A DNA stretch of 20,689 bases from JBDHZK01 sp039811865 (GCA_039811865.1 JBDHZK010000034.1:1-20689), one strand, 5' to 3'; shown: positions 6,784 to 14,904, numbered from the stretch's first letter. Notes: a model not told the origin generated them from the sequence alone. Translations and numbers: made by a program.

Positions 6784-8177
6784 GCGTCGCCGAGTGGATC
6801 GAGACCGGGATCGCGGCCAGCACCGTTCGCGATTGCGTGATCATCGTCGTCGAGACCACCAGCGCCAACCTGCGCTGGGCGAACAACGCGCTGACCACGA
6901 ATGGGCAAATGCACGACCGGCAGGCCACGGTGATCTCGTTCGGTGACGTCCCGGGTGGCGTTTCGGCGGCCGTGGTGAGCGGGCCGGTCGCCGATCGGGG
7001 GGCGCTGCTGGCGCTGGTCGAGGCGGGAGCCCGCGCCGCCGCCGCCGCGCCGGCCAGTGAGGAGGTCGCGCCGATCGTGGCCGATGGAGTGGACGCGGGA
7101 TTCGCGGCCGACCACCTGGCCGGCGACGAACCGGCCGGGATCGAGGTGCTGGCAGGCGTCGCCGCCGGTCTGGGGCGCGCCTTCGACGCGGCCGGGGACG
7201 ACCGGCTCTACTTCGGCTTCGCCGAGCACGCTTTGGCGACCACCTGGCTGGCGACGTCGGCGGGAGCTCGACGCCGACACGTGCAACCGACGGGACGCTT
7301 GGAGCTCAACGCGAAGCGTCCCGACTTCGTCAACTCCGCCTGGGTCGGCCGATCCACCAGCGACTTCACCGACGTCGACACCGACGCGGTCTGCGCCGAA
7401 GTGATTGAGCGGCTCGGTTGGGGCGACACCCGCATCGAACTCCCGGCCGGGCGTTACCCGACGTTGTTGCCGCCATCGGCGGTCGCCGACCTGATGATCT
7501 ACGCCCTTTGGACGATGAGCGCCCGCGACGCCGAGGAGGGCCGCAACGTCTTCGCGGGTAAGACCCCGGGCACAACCCGGCTCGGCGAGCGACTCTCTTC
7601 ATTGCCGCTGCGCCTGACCAGCGACCCGGAAGCGCCTGGACTACAGACCGCACCGTTCGCCGTGATCCCCGCGGCCGAGTCGGGATTCACCAGTGTCTTC
7701 GACAACGGCGCTCCGATCGAGCGCGTCGACTGGCTCGACGACGGGGTGCTGACAGCCCTGATCCGAACCAGGGCAGGCAAACTCTCCGCCGACGTCACCG
7801 GGCCGTGGGCCCCAAGCGGAGAGAATCTCATCGCAGACGCGGGCGGCACCAAGTCGCTGGCCCAAATGGTGGCCGAAACCGAACGCGGGCTGCTGGTCAC
7901 CTGCCTTTGGTACATCCGTGAGGTCGATCCCGAAACGCTCCTGCTCACGGGGCTCACGCGCGACGGGGTCTACCTGATCGAGAACGGGCGCGTCGTGGGG
8001 GCGGTGAACAACTTCCGCTTCAACGAGTCCCCCATCGGCCTGCTGAGCCGGGCTACCGAGGCGTCCGTGGCGGAACGGACGCTTTGCCGGGAGTGGAACG
8101 ACTGGTACAACCTCACCGTCATGCCAGCCCTGCGCATCGGTGACTTCAACATGTCCACCGCGTCGAAGGCAAGCTGA
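6780..8177 (+). CDS. tldE: TldE/PmbA family protein, non-metal-binding protease partner
   Basis: The 465-aa product belongs to the same U62 peptidase family as its neighbour but lacks an HExxxH motif, as expected of the TldE/PmbA subunit. Recognisable parts are the N-terminal substrate-tunnel domain (ETTSANLRWANNALTTNG), a middle LPPSAVADLMIYALW block and a C-terminal region. The latter includes GLLVTCLWYIREVDPETLLLTGLTRDGVYLIENG and VNNFRFNESPI, typical of PmbA C-termini. In TldE the cleft sits beside the TldD active site in the heterodimer. The ATG overlaps the tldD stop (ATGA), so the two are translationally coupled in equal amounts. A much longer open frame extends upstream through tldD but is only the GC-rich shadow frame. 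Confidence 0.93.
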   Translation: MSVAEWIETGIAASTVRDCVIIVVETTSANLRWANNALTTNGQMHDRQATVISFGDVPGGVSAAVVSGPVADRGALLALVEAGARAAAAAPASEEVAPIVADGVDAGFAADHLAGDEPAGIEVLAGVAAGLGRAFDAAGDDRLYFGFAEHALATTWLATSAGARRRHVQPTGRLELNAKRPDFVNSAWVGRSTSDFTDVDTDAVCAEVIERLGWGDTRIELPAGRYPTLLPPSAVADLMIYALWTMSARDAEEGRNVFAGKTPGTTRLGERLSSLPLRLTSDPEAPGLQTAPFAVIPAAESGFTSVFDNGAPIERVDWLDDGVLTALIRTRAGKLSADVTGPWAPSGENLIADAGGTKSLAQMVAETERGLLVTCLWYIREVDPETLLLTGLTRDGVYLIENGRVVGAVNNFRFNESPIGLLSRATEASVAERTLCREWNDWYNLTVMPALRIGDFNMSTASKAS

Positions 8178-8265
8178 GGGCCCGCTCGACAAGGACTGCA
8201 TCGACGCGGTCCCGGCCTGCGCCCGCCTTGCCGGACCCGCATCCGGCCGGCGAGCCGCACCCGAA

Positions 8266-8283
8266 ACGTTCCCGCGGGAACGT
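8266..8283. repeat. 18-bp perfect palindrome in the tldE/AAA convergent gap
   Basis: ACGTTCCCGCGGGAACGT is a perfect 9+9 inverted repeat with no spacer. It lies 88 bp after the tldE stop and 97 bp after the end of the convergent AAA gene. As RNA it could form a hairpin on either strand, but there is no T-run and no loop-sized spacer, so it is not a classic intrinsic terminator. It may be a protein-binding site or a Rho-type/bidirectional termination aid. The rest of the 8178-8380 gap shows no convincing gene. Confidence 0.7.
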
Positions 8284-8380
8284 CCCCGACCAGATCGCAG
8301 CCACCGCAAGACGCGGCAGGGACGCAACCCGCATCGGGACGTGACCGCGACGTCACAGACGAGCCGCTATGCCGACCACC

Positions 8381-9838
8381 TCACTCCCCCGCGCCAAGCA
8401 GCGATCGGGTCAGTTCGGCGCCCTCGGCCAGGAACTCCGCCACCGCGGCACGCAGGATCTCGTCGGTGATCACGGCCTCGTCGGCACTGACCTCCATCGC
8501 AGCCAGGACGGCTCGGCGCATCAGCTCCTTGATCGCGGACGCGGTGACGCCGTCGAGCGCGTCCGCGGCGATGGCCGGGTCGGCGTCCAGCCGCGCCCGC
8601 CCCGCGTACAGCCGGACGAGCCGGCATCGTCCTCGGGAGTCCGGGCGCGGGATCTCCACCGCCAGGTCGATCCGCCCCGGACGCTCGACCAGGGCCTCCT
8701 CCAAGTCCGCGGCCCGATTGGTGGTCAGGACGAACGTGATGTCGGCGTCTGCGGCCACTCCGTCCATGGTGTCCAGCAGCGAGAACAGCAGCGCGTTCGG
8801 CGAGTCGAACGAACGGTCCTGAGCGATCAGGTCCACGTCCTCGAGGACGACGATGGCCGGCGTCAGCCGGCGCGCCAACGCCGCCGCGGTGCCGATCAGT
8901 TGCATCGCCGGACCGGAAAGTACGATCACCGTCGCCCGCCGCGCCTTGCCCATCAAGTAGCGCACGGTGTGCGTCTTGCCGGTTCCGGGCGGGCCGTGCA
9001 GCAGCAGGCCGCGCTTGAGGTGGATGCCGAGCTCACGCAACCGGTCGCCCTGCTCGCCGACCGCCAAAATGTGCCGCTCCACCCCGGCGAGCAGCCCGTC
9101 GGGCAAGATCACGTCCGACTCATCGAGGTCTGGTCTCGGCATGAACGTGACCAGCTCGTTGCCGTAGTGCTCGCCCGGGCCGAACGAGACCACCTGCCCG
9201 CGCATCACGTCGTGGGCGTCGACCAGCTCCCGCACCCGCGCCAGCACCGCGGAGCCGCTTGCCCGGTCGCCGCACAGCACCTCGACACCCGCCTGCTGCG
9301 GGCCGCGGTGTGCCACCTCGCGTAGCACCAGAATCACTGGCGCCCCCTCGGGGGACGTGGTCGGCACCAGCCCGGTGGACAGCACCTCCACCATCTCATC
9401 CGGACCCGCGGCCGCCTCGGTATAGGACGGCCGCGCCAGCTTCGGCGAGCCCGCGGCGGCGTCCATGTCCAGCAGGGAACGCAGGTCGTTGTGCTCCCGG
9501 TGCGGCAGGGCGAGGCCGAACCAGCGAGACGACGTTCCGCGCTCGGCGAGGTAGGCGTCCACGCCGCGCTGCACCGACACGTGCTGCCAGCTCGGCCACG
9601 CGGCGTCGATCACCATGGTCTCGGCAAGGTCGGTGCCCAGGTGCTCGGCGATCAAGGCCGTCGTCGCGGACGACCCCGACCGACCGGCGCTTCGAGCAGC
9701 CATGTCGAGCACGACGCTCAGAGCGCGGGCCAGCTCGTCGGCGACGGCGGGGTCAAGGCTCGGACCGGGGCCGGGCTCGCCGCGGCCCGTCGGGCCATCG
9801 AGCGGCGCGTAGGACGTCCAGCCGAATGAAGCACTCAT
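8381..9838 (-). CDS. AAA-family ATPase with unassigned N-terminal domain
   Basis: The 485-aa product carries one C-terminal classical AAA module. Walker A is GPPGTGKT (282-289), Walker B with DEAD-like acids is IVVLEDVD (329-336), sensor 1 is in LTTNRA (371-376), and arginine-finger candidates lie in ERPGRID (385-391). Then comes a small helical lid ending in a Glu/Ala-rich tail. This resembles the Cdc48/FtsH/Bcs1 branch. Residues 1-270 form a domain I cannot assign, including WPSWQHVSVQRGVDAYL (81-97), a feature shared with actinobacterial AAA ATPases of unknown role. There is no second AAA ring, protease domain or membrane segment. ATG 9838 is chosen because TAGATT precedes it by 8 nt and residues encoded further upstream (to 9982) are arginine/serine-rich shadow. 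It lies 89 nt downstream of helY on the same strand. Confidence 0.85.
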   Translation of the reverse strand: MSASFGWTSYAPLDGPTGRGEPGPGPSLDPAVADELARALSVVLDMAARSAGRSGSSATTALIAEHLGTDLAETMVIDAAWPSWQHVSVQRGVDAYLAERGTSSRWFGLALPHREHNDLRSLLDMDAAAGSPKLARPSYTEAAAGPDEMVEVLSTGLVPTTSPEGAPVILVLREVAHRGPQQAGVEVLCGDRASGSAVLARVRELVDAHDVMRGQVVSFGPGEHYGNELVTFMPRPDLDESDVILPDGLLAGVERHILAVGEQGDRLRELGIHLKRGLLLHGPPGTGKTHTVRYLMGKARRATVIVLSGPAMQLIGTAAALARRLTPAIVVLEDVDLIAQDRSFDSPNALLFSLLDTMDGVAADADITFVLTTNRAADLEEALVERPGRIDLAVEIPRPDSRGRCRLVRLYAGRARLDADPAIAADALDGVTASAIKELMRRAVLAAMEVSADEAVITDEILRAAVAEFLAEGAELTRSLLGAGE

Positions 9839-9846
9839 GAGGTCAG

Positions 9847-9852
9847 AATCTA
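9847..9852 (-). promoter_or_regulatory. Candidate leaderless -10 element of the AAA ATPase gene
   Basis: On the minus strand TAGATT (TANNNT) is followed by CTGACCTC (8 nt) and the ATG at 9838. No ribosome binding site is present. A small CTTGC-CC-GCAAG hairpin lies immediately upstream. The gene therefore probably has its own promoter rather than depending on helY. Confidence 0.45.
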
Positions 9853-9927
9853 GCCTTGCGGGCAAGCGGATTCCGGTTCGCCGGGAAGCGTCGGGGCTCG
9901 GTCGCGGGCAAGAACTCCGGCTGCGGC

Positions 9928-12819
9928 TCAATCCCGCGCGTCCACCACACCTCGGCGCATTCGATCGACCACCTCGCGACAAACGTCTTGCAGCCGACCC
10001 GGACCGACGGCCACGGCGAGTTGGCCGGACAGGTCGATCACCTGGCGAGTCCAGCGGACGAAGTCGCCGGCCGTCATCCCGCTTTGCCCCAGGACGGTGG
10101 CCAATGGGCGTCCGGATGCCCAGGCGAACGCCGCCTCCGCAAATCCGATGTTCGGGGCCTCGGCCGAGGACAGCCGGTGGTCACGCTCCAGCAGCGACAC
10201 CTCGCGCCAGACCCGTCGCAGCGCCGACTGCGCGGATTCGCTGACCCCGTCCGGCATCCGTGGCGGCCGGACGGTGTCCCCGCGCGACTCGTAGACCAGC
10301 GAAGACAGCACCGCCGCGAGCTGGGGCGCGTTCAGCCCTTCGAAAACGCCCAGCCGCACCGATTGCGCGGTGACCAGATCGAGTTCGCCGTAGATGCGCG
10401 CGAGCGTGCGTCCGGACTCGGTGACGACCAACTCACCGGCCCGGTCGTCCTCGGACCCGACGACCTTCTCAGGGTTCGAAGTAGGCTCAACCGGCCCGAC
10501 ACCCTCCGGAGCTTCGACGAGCTCGGGGGCCGAGGCGCCGCTCACTGGCTCCTTGAGGCCGTCGAAAGGAGCATCACCGGCGCCAGCACTCAGGTAGCCC
10601 AGCGCCTCGAGGACGCCGCAGATGCGGTCGAACTTGACGGCGATGGTGTTGGTCCGGCGCTCGACCTGCGCTTTCAGTTGCTCGTTCTCACGCTCCAGCC
10701 GCAGGGCCTGCTCGGCCCAGCGAGCGTGATTCTCCCGGTCGGGGCAGTCGTGGCACGGGTGCATGCGCAGTTGGGCGCGGACGTCGGCGATTCGCGCGAC
10801 CACCTCGGCGTCCATCTCGGCTTGCCGGTAGGGCGCAGCGGCCAGATCCAGGCCTTCGAGCTTGGCGCGCAGCGCCGCGGCCAGGTTGCGTCGCGACGCC
10901 GGCTCGCGCGGGTTGAAGTGCTTGGGGACGCGCATCCGCCCGACCACCCGCGGCGGCGTCGGGAAATCGATGGTGCCGAGCCGCTTCACCTGTCGATCCA
11001 CCGTCAGCACCAGCGGCCGCGGCCCCTCGCGGTCGGCCTGCGAACCAGGTTCGAGGACGACCGCCCAGCCCGCGTGGCGCCCTGCTGGGACACCGATCAG
11101 GTCGCCCGGCAACAACTGCGACAACACCTGTACCGACTCCGCGCGCCGGTCCGCGCGCCGGATCCTCGCCGCCTCGCCCTCCAGCCGCGAAATCTCGGCA
11201 CGCAGCCTGGCGTATTGGCCGAAATCGGCCCGCTCGCAGTGCGCCTGCCTCAGGTGGGCGGCGATGGCGTCGGTGTTGCGGGCGATCGTCCTAGCCAGGC
11301 CGACGACGCTGGCGTCCGACTGGTACTGCGCGAACGACTGCTCCAGCAAGACGCGCGCCCGGTCGCGTCCGACCGAGCCGACCAGGTTGACCGCCATGTT
11401 GTATGTGGGCGCGAAGGACGACCGAAGCGGATAAGTCCGCCGCGAGGCGAGGCCGGCGACCATGCGCGGGTCCATGCCGGACGCCCACAACACGACGGCG
11501 TGCCCCTCGACGTCGATGCCGCGCCGGCCCGCCCGGCCGGTGAGTTGGGTGTACTCGCCCGGGGTGATGTCGGCGTGCGACTCGCCGTTGTACTTGACCA
11601 GCTTCTCCAGCACCACCGAACGCGCCGGCATGTTGATGCCGAGCGCAAGCGTCTCGGTAGCGAAGACAACCTTGACCAGTCCGCGGACGAACGCCTCCTC
11701 GACGCACTCCTTGAACGCCGGCAGCAAACCCGCGTGGTGAGCGGCGATCCCCGCTCGAAGTGCGTCCGCGAACTCGGCGAAACCGACGGCGTCCCGGTCG
11801 GCGGCACCGAGCCCCTGCGCGTGCCGCTCGGCGATCTCGTCCAGCTCGCGGCGCTGCTGCGGGGTGGTCAGCCGAAGCCGCGAGCCCATCGCCTGCTTGA
11901 CCGCACCGTCGCAGCCGGCTCGGGAGAAGATGAAGTAGATCGCCGGCAGCAGCGCCTCTGCGTCCAAACGCTCGATCACGGTCGTACGTCGCGGCGCCAG
12001 CCTGGGACGCTCGTCCCGGTCGGGTCGCGCGTGGGCTCCCCCGTACGACCCGGACCCGTACGAGACCGTCCGCCGGCCCCGTCCGTCCCGACCGCGGGGC
12101 CGCCGCGCATCGTCCCGGACGCCCCGCGATTCCTCTTTGGCCAGCCGGGTCAGTTCGGGGTTCACGCCCTCACCGCCGGCGTCGAACAGGTCGTACAACC
12201 GGCGTCCGGCCATGACGTGCTGGAACAGTGGCACCGGACGGCGCTCGGAGACCACGACCGCGGTGTTCCCGCGCACCTCGCCCAACCAGGCGCCGAACTC
12301 CTCGGCGTTGCTGACCGTCGCCGACAACGAGACCAACTGCACCGACTCGCTCAGCCCGATGATCACCTCTTCCCAGACCGCGCCGCGGAAGCGGTCGGCC
12401 AGGTAGTGGACCTCGTCCATGACGACGTAGCCGAGCCCGCGCAGCGTCCGCGAGTTGGCGTAGATCATGTTGCGCAGCACCTCGGTCGTCATCACCACGA
12501 CCCGAGCCTCGGAGTTGATGGACGTGTCCCCGGTCAGCAGCCCGACGGAGTCCGCGCCGTGCCGGGCGACCAGGTCGTGATACTTCTGGTTGGACAGCGC
12601 CTTGATCGGCGTGGTGTAGAAGCACTTACGGCCCTGCCGCAGCGCCATGAAGGCGGCGAACTCGCCCACCACCGTCTTCCCGGCGCCGGTGGGAGCCGCC
12701 ACCAGGACGCCTGCCCCCGCCTCGACCTGAGCGCAGGCGACGCGCTGATAGTCGTCCAGAGCGAACGGGTAGCCGGCGGCGAAGTCGGCCAGGGCCGGGC
12801 CAGCGTCGGGAGTGTCCAT
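9928..12819 (-). CDS. helY: Ski2/Mtr4-like DEVH-box RNA helicase HelY
   Basis: HelY is an ATP-dependent superfamily 2 helicase of the Ski2/Mtr4 group, presumed to act in RNA processing or decay. The 963-aa product has motif I APTGAGKT (42-49), motif II DEVH (135-138), motif III SAT (166-168), and a second RecA domain with FIFSRAGC (297-303), FATETLALGINMPAR (386-400) and motif VI QLTGRAGRRGID (425-436). The long C-terminal region is of the DSHCT type and holds HPCHDCPDRENHARW, a Cys-His-x-Cys cluster. A basic Gly/Arg/Tyr-rich insert of about 50 residues (around 230-280) separates the RecA lobes. The ATG at 12819 has TAGGTT 7 nt upstream; the open frame beyond it is the shadow of the kinase gene. 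Position after tatC matches mycobacteria except for an intervening lipid-kinase gene. Confidence 0.95.
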   Translation of the reverse strand: MDTPDAGPALADFAAGYPFALDDYQRVACAQVEAGAGVLVAAPTGAGKTVVGEFAAFMALRQGRKCFYTTPIKALSNQKYHDLVARHGADSVGLLTGDTSINSEARVVVMTTEVLRNMIYANSRTLRGLGYVVMDEVHYLADRFRGAVWEEVIIGLSESVQLVSLSATVSNAEEFGAWLGEVRGNTAVVVSERRPVPLFQHVMAGRRLYDLFDAGGEGVNPELTRLAKEESRGVRDDARRPRGRDGRGRRTVSYGSGSYGGAHARPDRDERPRLAPRRTTVIERLDAEALLPAIYFIFSRAGCDGAVKQAMGSRLRLTTPQQRRELDEIAERHAQGLGAADRDAVGFAEFADALRAGIAAHHAGLLPAFKECVEEAFVRGLVKVVFATETLALGINMPARSVVLEKLVKYNGESHADITPGEYTQLTGRAGRRGIDVEGHAVVLWASGMDPRMVAGLASRRTYPLRSSFAPTYNMAVNLVGSVGRDRARVLLEQSFAQYQSDASVVGLARTIARNTDAIAAHLRQAHCERADFGQYARLRAEISRLEGEAARIRRADRRAESVQVLSQLLPGDLIGVPAGRHAGWAVVLEPGSQADREGPRPLVLTVDRQVKRLGTIDFPTPPRVVGRMRVPKHFNPREPASRRNLAAALRAKLEGLDLAAAPYRQAEMDAEVVARIADVRAQLRMHPCHDCPDRENHARWAEQALRLERENEQLKAQVERRTNTIAVKFDRICGVLEALGYLSAGAGDAPFDGLKEPVSGASAPELVEAPEGVGPVEPTSNPEKVVGSEDDRAGELVVTESGRTLARIYGELDLVTAQSVRLGVFEGLNAPQLAAVLSSLVYESRGDTVRPPRMPDGVSESAQSALRRVWREVSLLERDHRLSSAEAPNIGFAEAAFAWASGRPLATVLGQSGMTAGDFVRWTRQVIDLSGQLAVAVGPGRLQDVCREVVDRMRRGVVDARD

Positions 12820-12826
12820 CGTCGCC

Positions 12827-12832
12827 AACCTA
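12827..12832 (-). promoter_or_regulatory. Candidate leaderless -10 element of helY
   Basis: On the minus strand TAGGTT (TANNNT) is followed by GGCGACG (7 nt) and the helY ATG. It lies in the 35-bp gap after the lipid-kinase stop codon, so helY can be transcribed apart from the tat cluster as well as by read-through. Confidence 0.5.
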
Positions 12833-12854
12833 TCCCGCCTGGGCCGGGTGCACC

Positions 12855-13799
12855 CTAGGGAACGAACACCTCCAGCGCTGCCGGTACCGCGCTCAGCCCC
12901 AGGGGCACCGGGCCGAGCTCCTCGCCGTCGGCCATGCCGTAAAGCCCATCGCCATCGACGATCACCTCTCGGGCGCGCAGCAACTCCACCGCCGGGTCGT
13001 GCACGAACGCCCCGGAGAACATCGTCGGCAGCAACCGCAGCAGCGTCCAGCGGCTGACCGGGTGGACGATCGTGACGTCCAACAGACCGTCGTCCAAGAC
13101 CGCGTTGGGGCACCCGCGCATGCCGCCCCCGAAGATGCCGGAGTTGCCCACCGCGACGAACATCGCCGGCAGTTCCCGGGTGACCCCGTCGATCGTCAGC
13201 CGGTAGTGCAGCGAGTCGAAACCGGCCAGCTCGGCCAACGCCGAGAACGCATAGCTGGCCCGCCCGAGACCCCAAGGGACGGCGTTGGCCCGCCGGTTCA
13301 CGCGAGAATCGAAGCCGGTCGACACGATCGCGCCGACGAAGCGGCGCTCGGCGCCGCCGACCAGTTGCCCCCGCGCCGACATCAGGTCGATGGGTCGCGT
13401 GTGCCCCGCCGAGATCACGCGCGCCGCCGCCTCGGCACGCAGCGGAATGCCGATTCCCCGCACCAGGTCGTTGCCGCTGCCGGCCGGGACTAGCCCGAGG
13501 GGCACGTCGGTCTGAGCGCACGCGTTCAGGCCGAGGTTCATCATGCCGTCCCCGCCCATGACGATGAGCGCGTCGCGGCGGTACCCGGCCACCGCCGGAC
13601 GAGCGCCCGCCACCGCCGCGATGCAGCGCAGCCGAGCCTGGGCGTAGTCGCTGGTCTGGAAGACCCGCAGGTTCGCGCCCGGTGACTGCGTCAGCAGCGC
13701 GGTGGCGACCCGCGGCAGCAGCCGCTCGGCGCGGCCTCGTCCCGCCGCGGGATTGACGACCAGGGTGAACGTCGGGCCGTTGTAGTGCAGGCCGCTCAC
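12855..13799 (-). CDS. Diacylglycerol/lipid kinase family protein (YegS/DgkB-like)
   Basis: The 314-aa product phosphorylates a lipid hydroxyl, most likely diacylglycerol to phosphatidate, at the inner face of the membrane. Family motifs are present in order: VVNPAAGRG (14-22), the nucleotide-binding IVMGGDGMMN (79-88) with the GGDG signature, VPAGSGND (104-111), and the C-terminal DDGLLDVTIV segment with acidic residues that organise Mg2+. It has no signal peptide or membrane helix. Sphingosine-type or other lipid substrates cannot be excluded. The GTG start overlaps the tatC stop (GTGA), which implies coupled translation with the Tat translocase genes. The next gene, helY, starts 35 nt after its stop. 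Confidence 0.9.
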   Translation of the reverse strand: MSGLHYNGPTFTLVVNPAAGRGRAERLLPRVATALLTQSPGANLRVFQTSDYAQARLRCIAAVAGARPAVAGYRRDALIVMGGDGMMNLGLNACAQTDVPLGLVPAGSGNDLVRGIGIPLRAEAAARVISAGHTRPIDLMSARGQLVGGAERRFVGAIVSTGFDSRVNRRANAVPWGLGRASYAFSALAELAGFDSLHYRLTIDGVTRELPAMFVAVGNSGIFGGGMRGCPNAVLDDGLLDVTIVHPVSRWTLLRLLPTMFSGAFVHDPAVELLRAREVIVDGDGLYGMADGEELGPVPLGLSAVPAALEVFVP

Positions 13800-14632
13800 A
13801 AGGCGACGTCCAGGCCGGCCTCAAGGCCGCGCCTGGCCCGGCGTCGGTCGTTCACCCGGCAGATCACCTCCGCGGCGACGTACAGCAGCCCCATCGGGAC
13901 GGCCAGGGCCAGCATGCTGAACGGGTCCGTGGACGGGGTGGCCGCGGCGCCGAAGACGAAGCACCCGAAGATGGCGTAGGTCCGCGCCTTGGCCAGGCCC
14001 TTGGCCGTGACCACGCCGACGAGGTTCAGCCCCACCAGGAACACCGGCAGCAAGAACGCCAACCCGGAGACGAGCATCAACTGCAGCAACATGTCGAGAA
14101 AGTTGTTGATGTCCAGCATGTTCGTGACCGGGACGCTGCTCGGTGTGAACGACAGCATCACCTCGATGCCCTTGGGCAGGATCCACCAGCCCACGAACAC
14201 GCCGGCGATGAACAGCGGGACGGCCGCGGCGATGAACCCGAGCGCCAGCTTCTTCTCCTTGGCCAGCAGCGCCGGCACGATGAACGCCCACGCCTGGTAG
14301 AGCCAAACCGGGCTGGACAAGATCAGGCCGCCGAACCCGCAGATCTTCATCGCCAGCATGAACGGGGCGGTCACCCCGATGTTGACCACCGATGTGTCGA
14401 TCCCTGGATTGGACTGCTTCAGATCGGCGATCGCCAACGACCACGGGTAGAGCAGCAACTGGTACATCGGGTCGTAGAACAACCCGCACAAGGTGGCGAC
14501 CAGGACGATCGCGACGGCGGAGAAGATGAAGCGGTAGCGCAGTTCGCGCAGGTGCTCCCCCAGGGTCATGATGCCGTCGGCCGGCACCTTCGGGGGCTTG
14601 AGCCAGGCGAAGCTTAAGCGGCGTCGGGCCAC
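13796..14632 (-). CDS. tatC: Sec-independent protein translocase subunit TatC
   Basis: TatC is the multi-span receptor of the twin-arginine translocon. The 278-aa product has the N-terminal signature MTLGEHLRELRYR (about 22-34), whose Glu belongs to the signal-peptide binding site. Six hydrophobic segments follow, including FIFSAVAIVLVATLCGLFY, the LSSPVWLYQAWAFIVPAL region with the conserved P-x-x-x-Y-Q-x-W-x-F-x-x-P-A-L pattern, and LAVPMGLLYVAAEVI. The tail is basic. The GTG at 14632 lies 5 nt after the tatA stop but has only a weak ribosome binding site. An internal ATG at 14569 just before LGEHLREL is possible but would remove a conserved-looking basic lead. No tatB is present, as is common when TatA serves both roles or tatB lies elsewhere. 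Confidence 0.96.
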   Translation of the reverse strand: MARRRLSFAWLKPPKVPADGIMTLGEHLRELRYRFIFSAVAIVLVATLCGLFYDPMYQLLLYPWSLAIADLKQSNPGIDTSVVNIGVTAPFMLAMKICGFGGLILSSPVWLYQAWAFIVPALLAKEKKLALGFIAAAVPLFIAGVFVGWWILPKGIEVMLSFTPSSVPVTNMLDINNFLDMLLQLMLVSGLAFLLPVFLVGLNLVGVVTAKGLAKARTYAIFGCFVFGAAATPSTDPFSMLALAVPMGLLYVAAEVICRVNDRRRARRGLEAGLDVAL

Positions 14633-14637
14633 CGGGG

Positions 14638-14904
14638 TCAGGCGCCGGTGGGCTTCTCGCGGGTTTCCCTGACGATCTCGGCGTCGGCGACCTCGGGCGC
14701 GCGGTTCGCCGCTTCGGGACGTCCGTCCGCGCCGGAGGACGCCAGGCCCGGCTTGGGCGTGTCGTCGCCCTTCATCTCGTCCTTGAACTCACGGATGGCA
14801 CGTCCCGCACCCTTGCCGATGCCGGCCAGGCGCGCGCCGCCGAACAGCAACAGCGCGACGATCGCGAGGATCACCCATTCCATCCCACCCGGGAGTCCTG
14901 GCAT
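14638..14904 (-). CDS. tatA: Sec-independent protein translocase subunit TatA
   Basis: TatA polymerises around TatC to let folded twin-arginine substrates cross the membrane. The 88-aa product shows the canonical layout: one short transmembrane helix (EWVILAIVALLLFGG, about residues 9-23), the FG hinge followed by ARLAGIG, an amphipathic helix (GKGAGRAIREFKDEMKGD), and a disordered charged tail. Two starts are possible: ATG 14904, preceded by AAAGAGA at about 7 nt, or the internal ATG at Met8, directly preceded by GGGTGGG. I keep the first. It sits 5 nt before tatC and 65 nt after the 66-aa membrane protein gene. Confidence 0.95.
   Translation of the reverse strand: MPGLPGGMEWVILAIVALLLFGGARLAGIGKGAGRAIREFKDEMKGDDTPKPGLASSGADGRPEAANRAPEVADAEIVRETREKPTGA

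Noticed and set aside
9839..9982. 48-residue N-terminal extension of the AAA ATPase
   Set aside because: The residues are Arg/Ser/Pro-rich and run into the end of helY; ATG 9838 has a well-placed TAGATT.
9856..12858. 1000-codon plus-strand open frame opposite helY
   Set aside because: Composition is Arg/Gly/Gln/His-rich with no domain, and the minus strand encodes complete helicase motifs. It is an antisense shadow.
12820..13824. N-terminal extension of HelY through the lipid-kinase gene
   Set aside because: The same DNA encodes a complete kinase in another frame, and the helicase domain starts just after ATG 12819.
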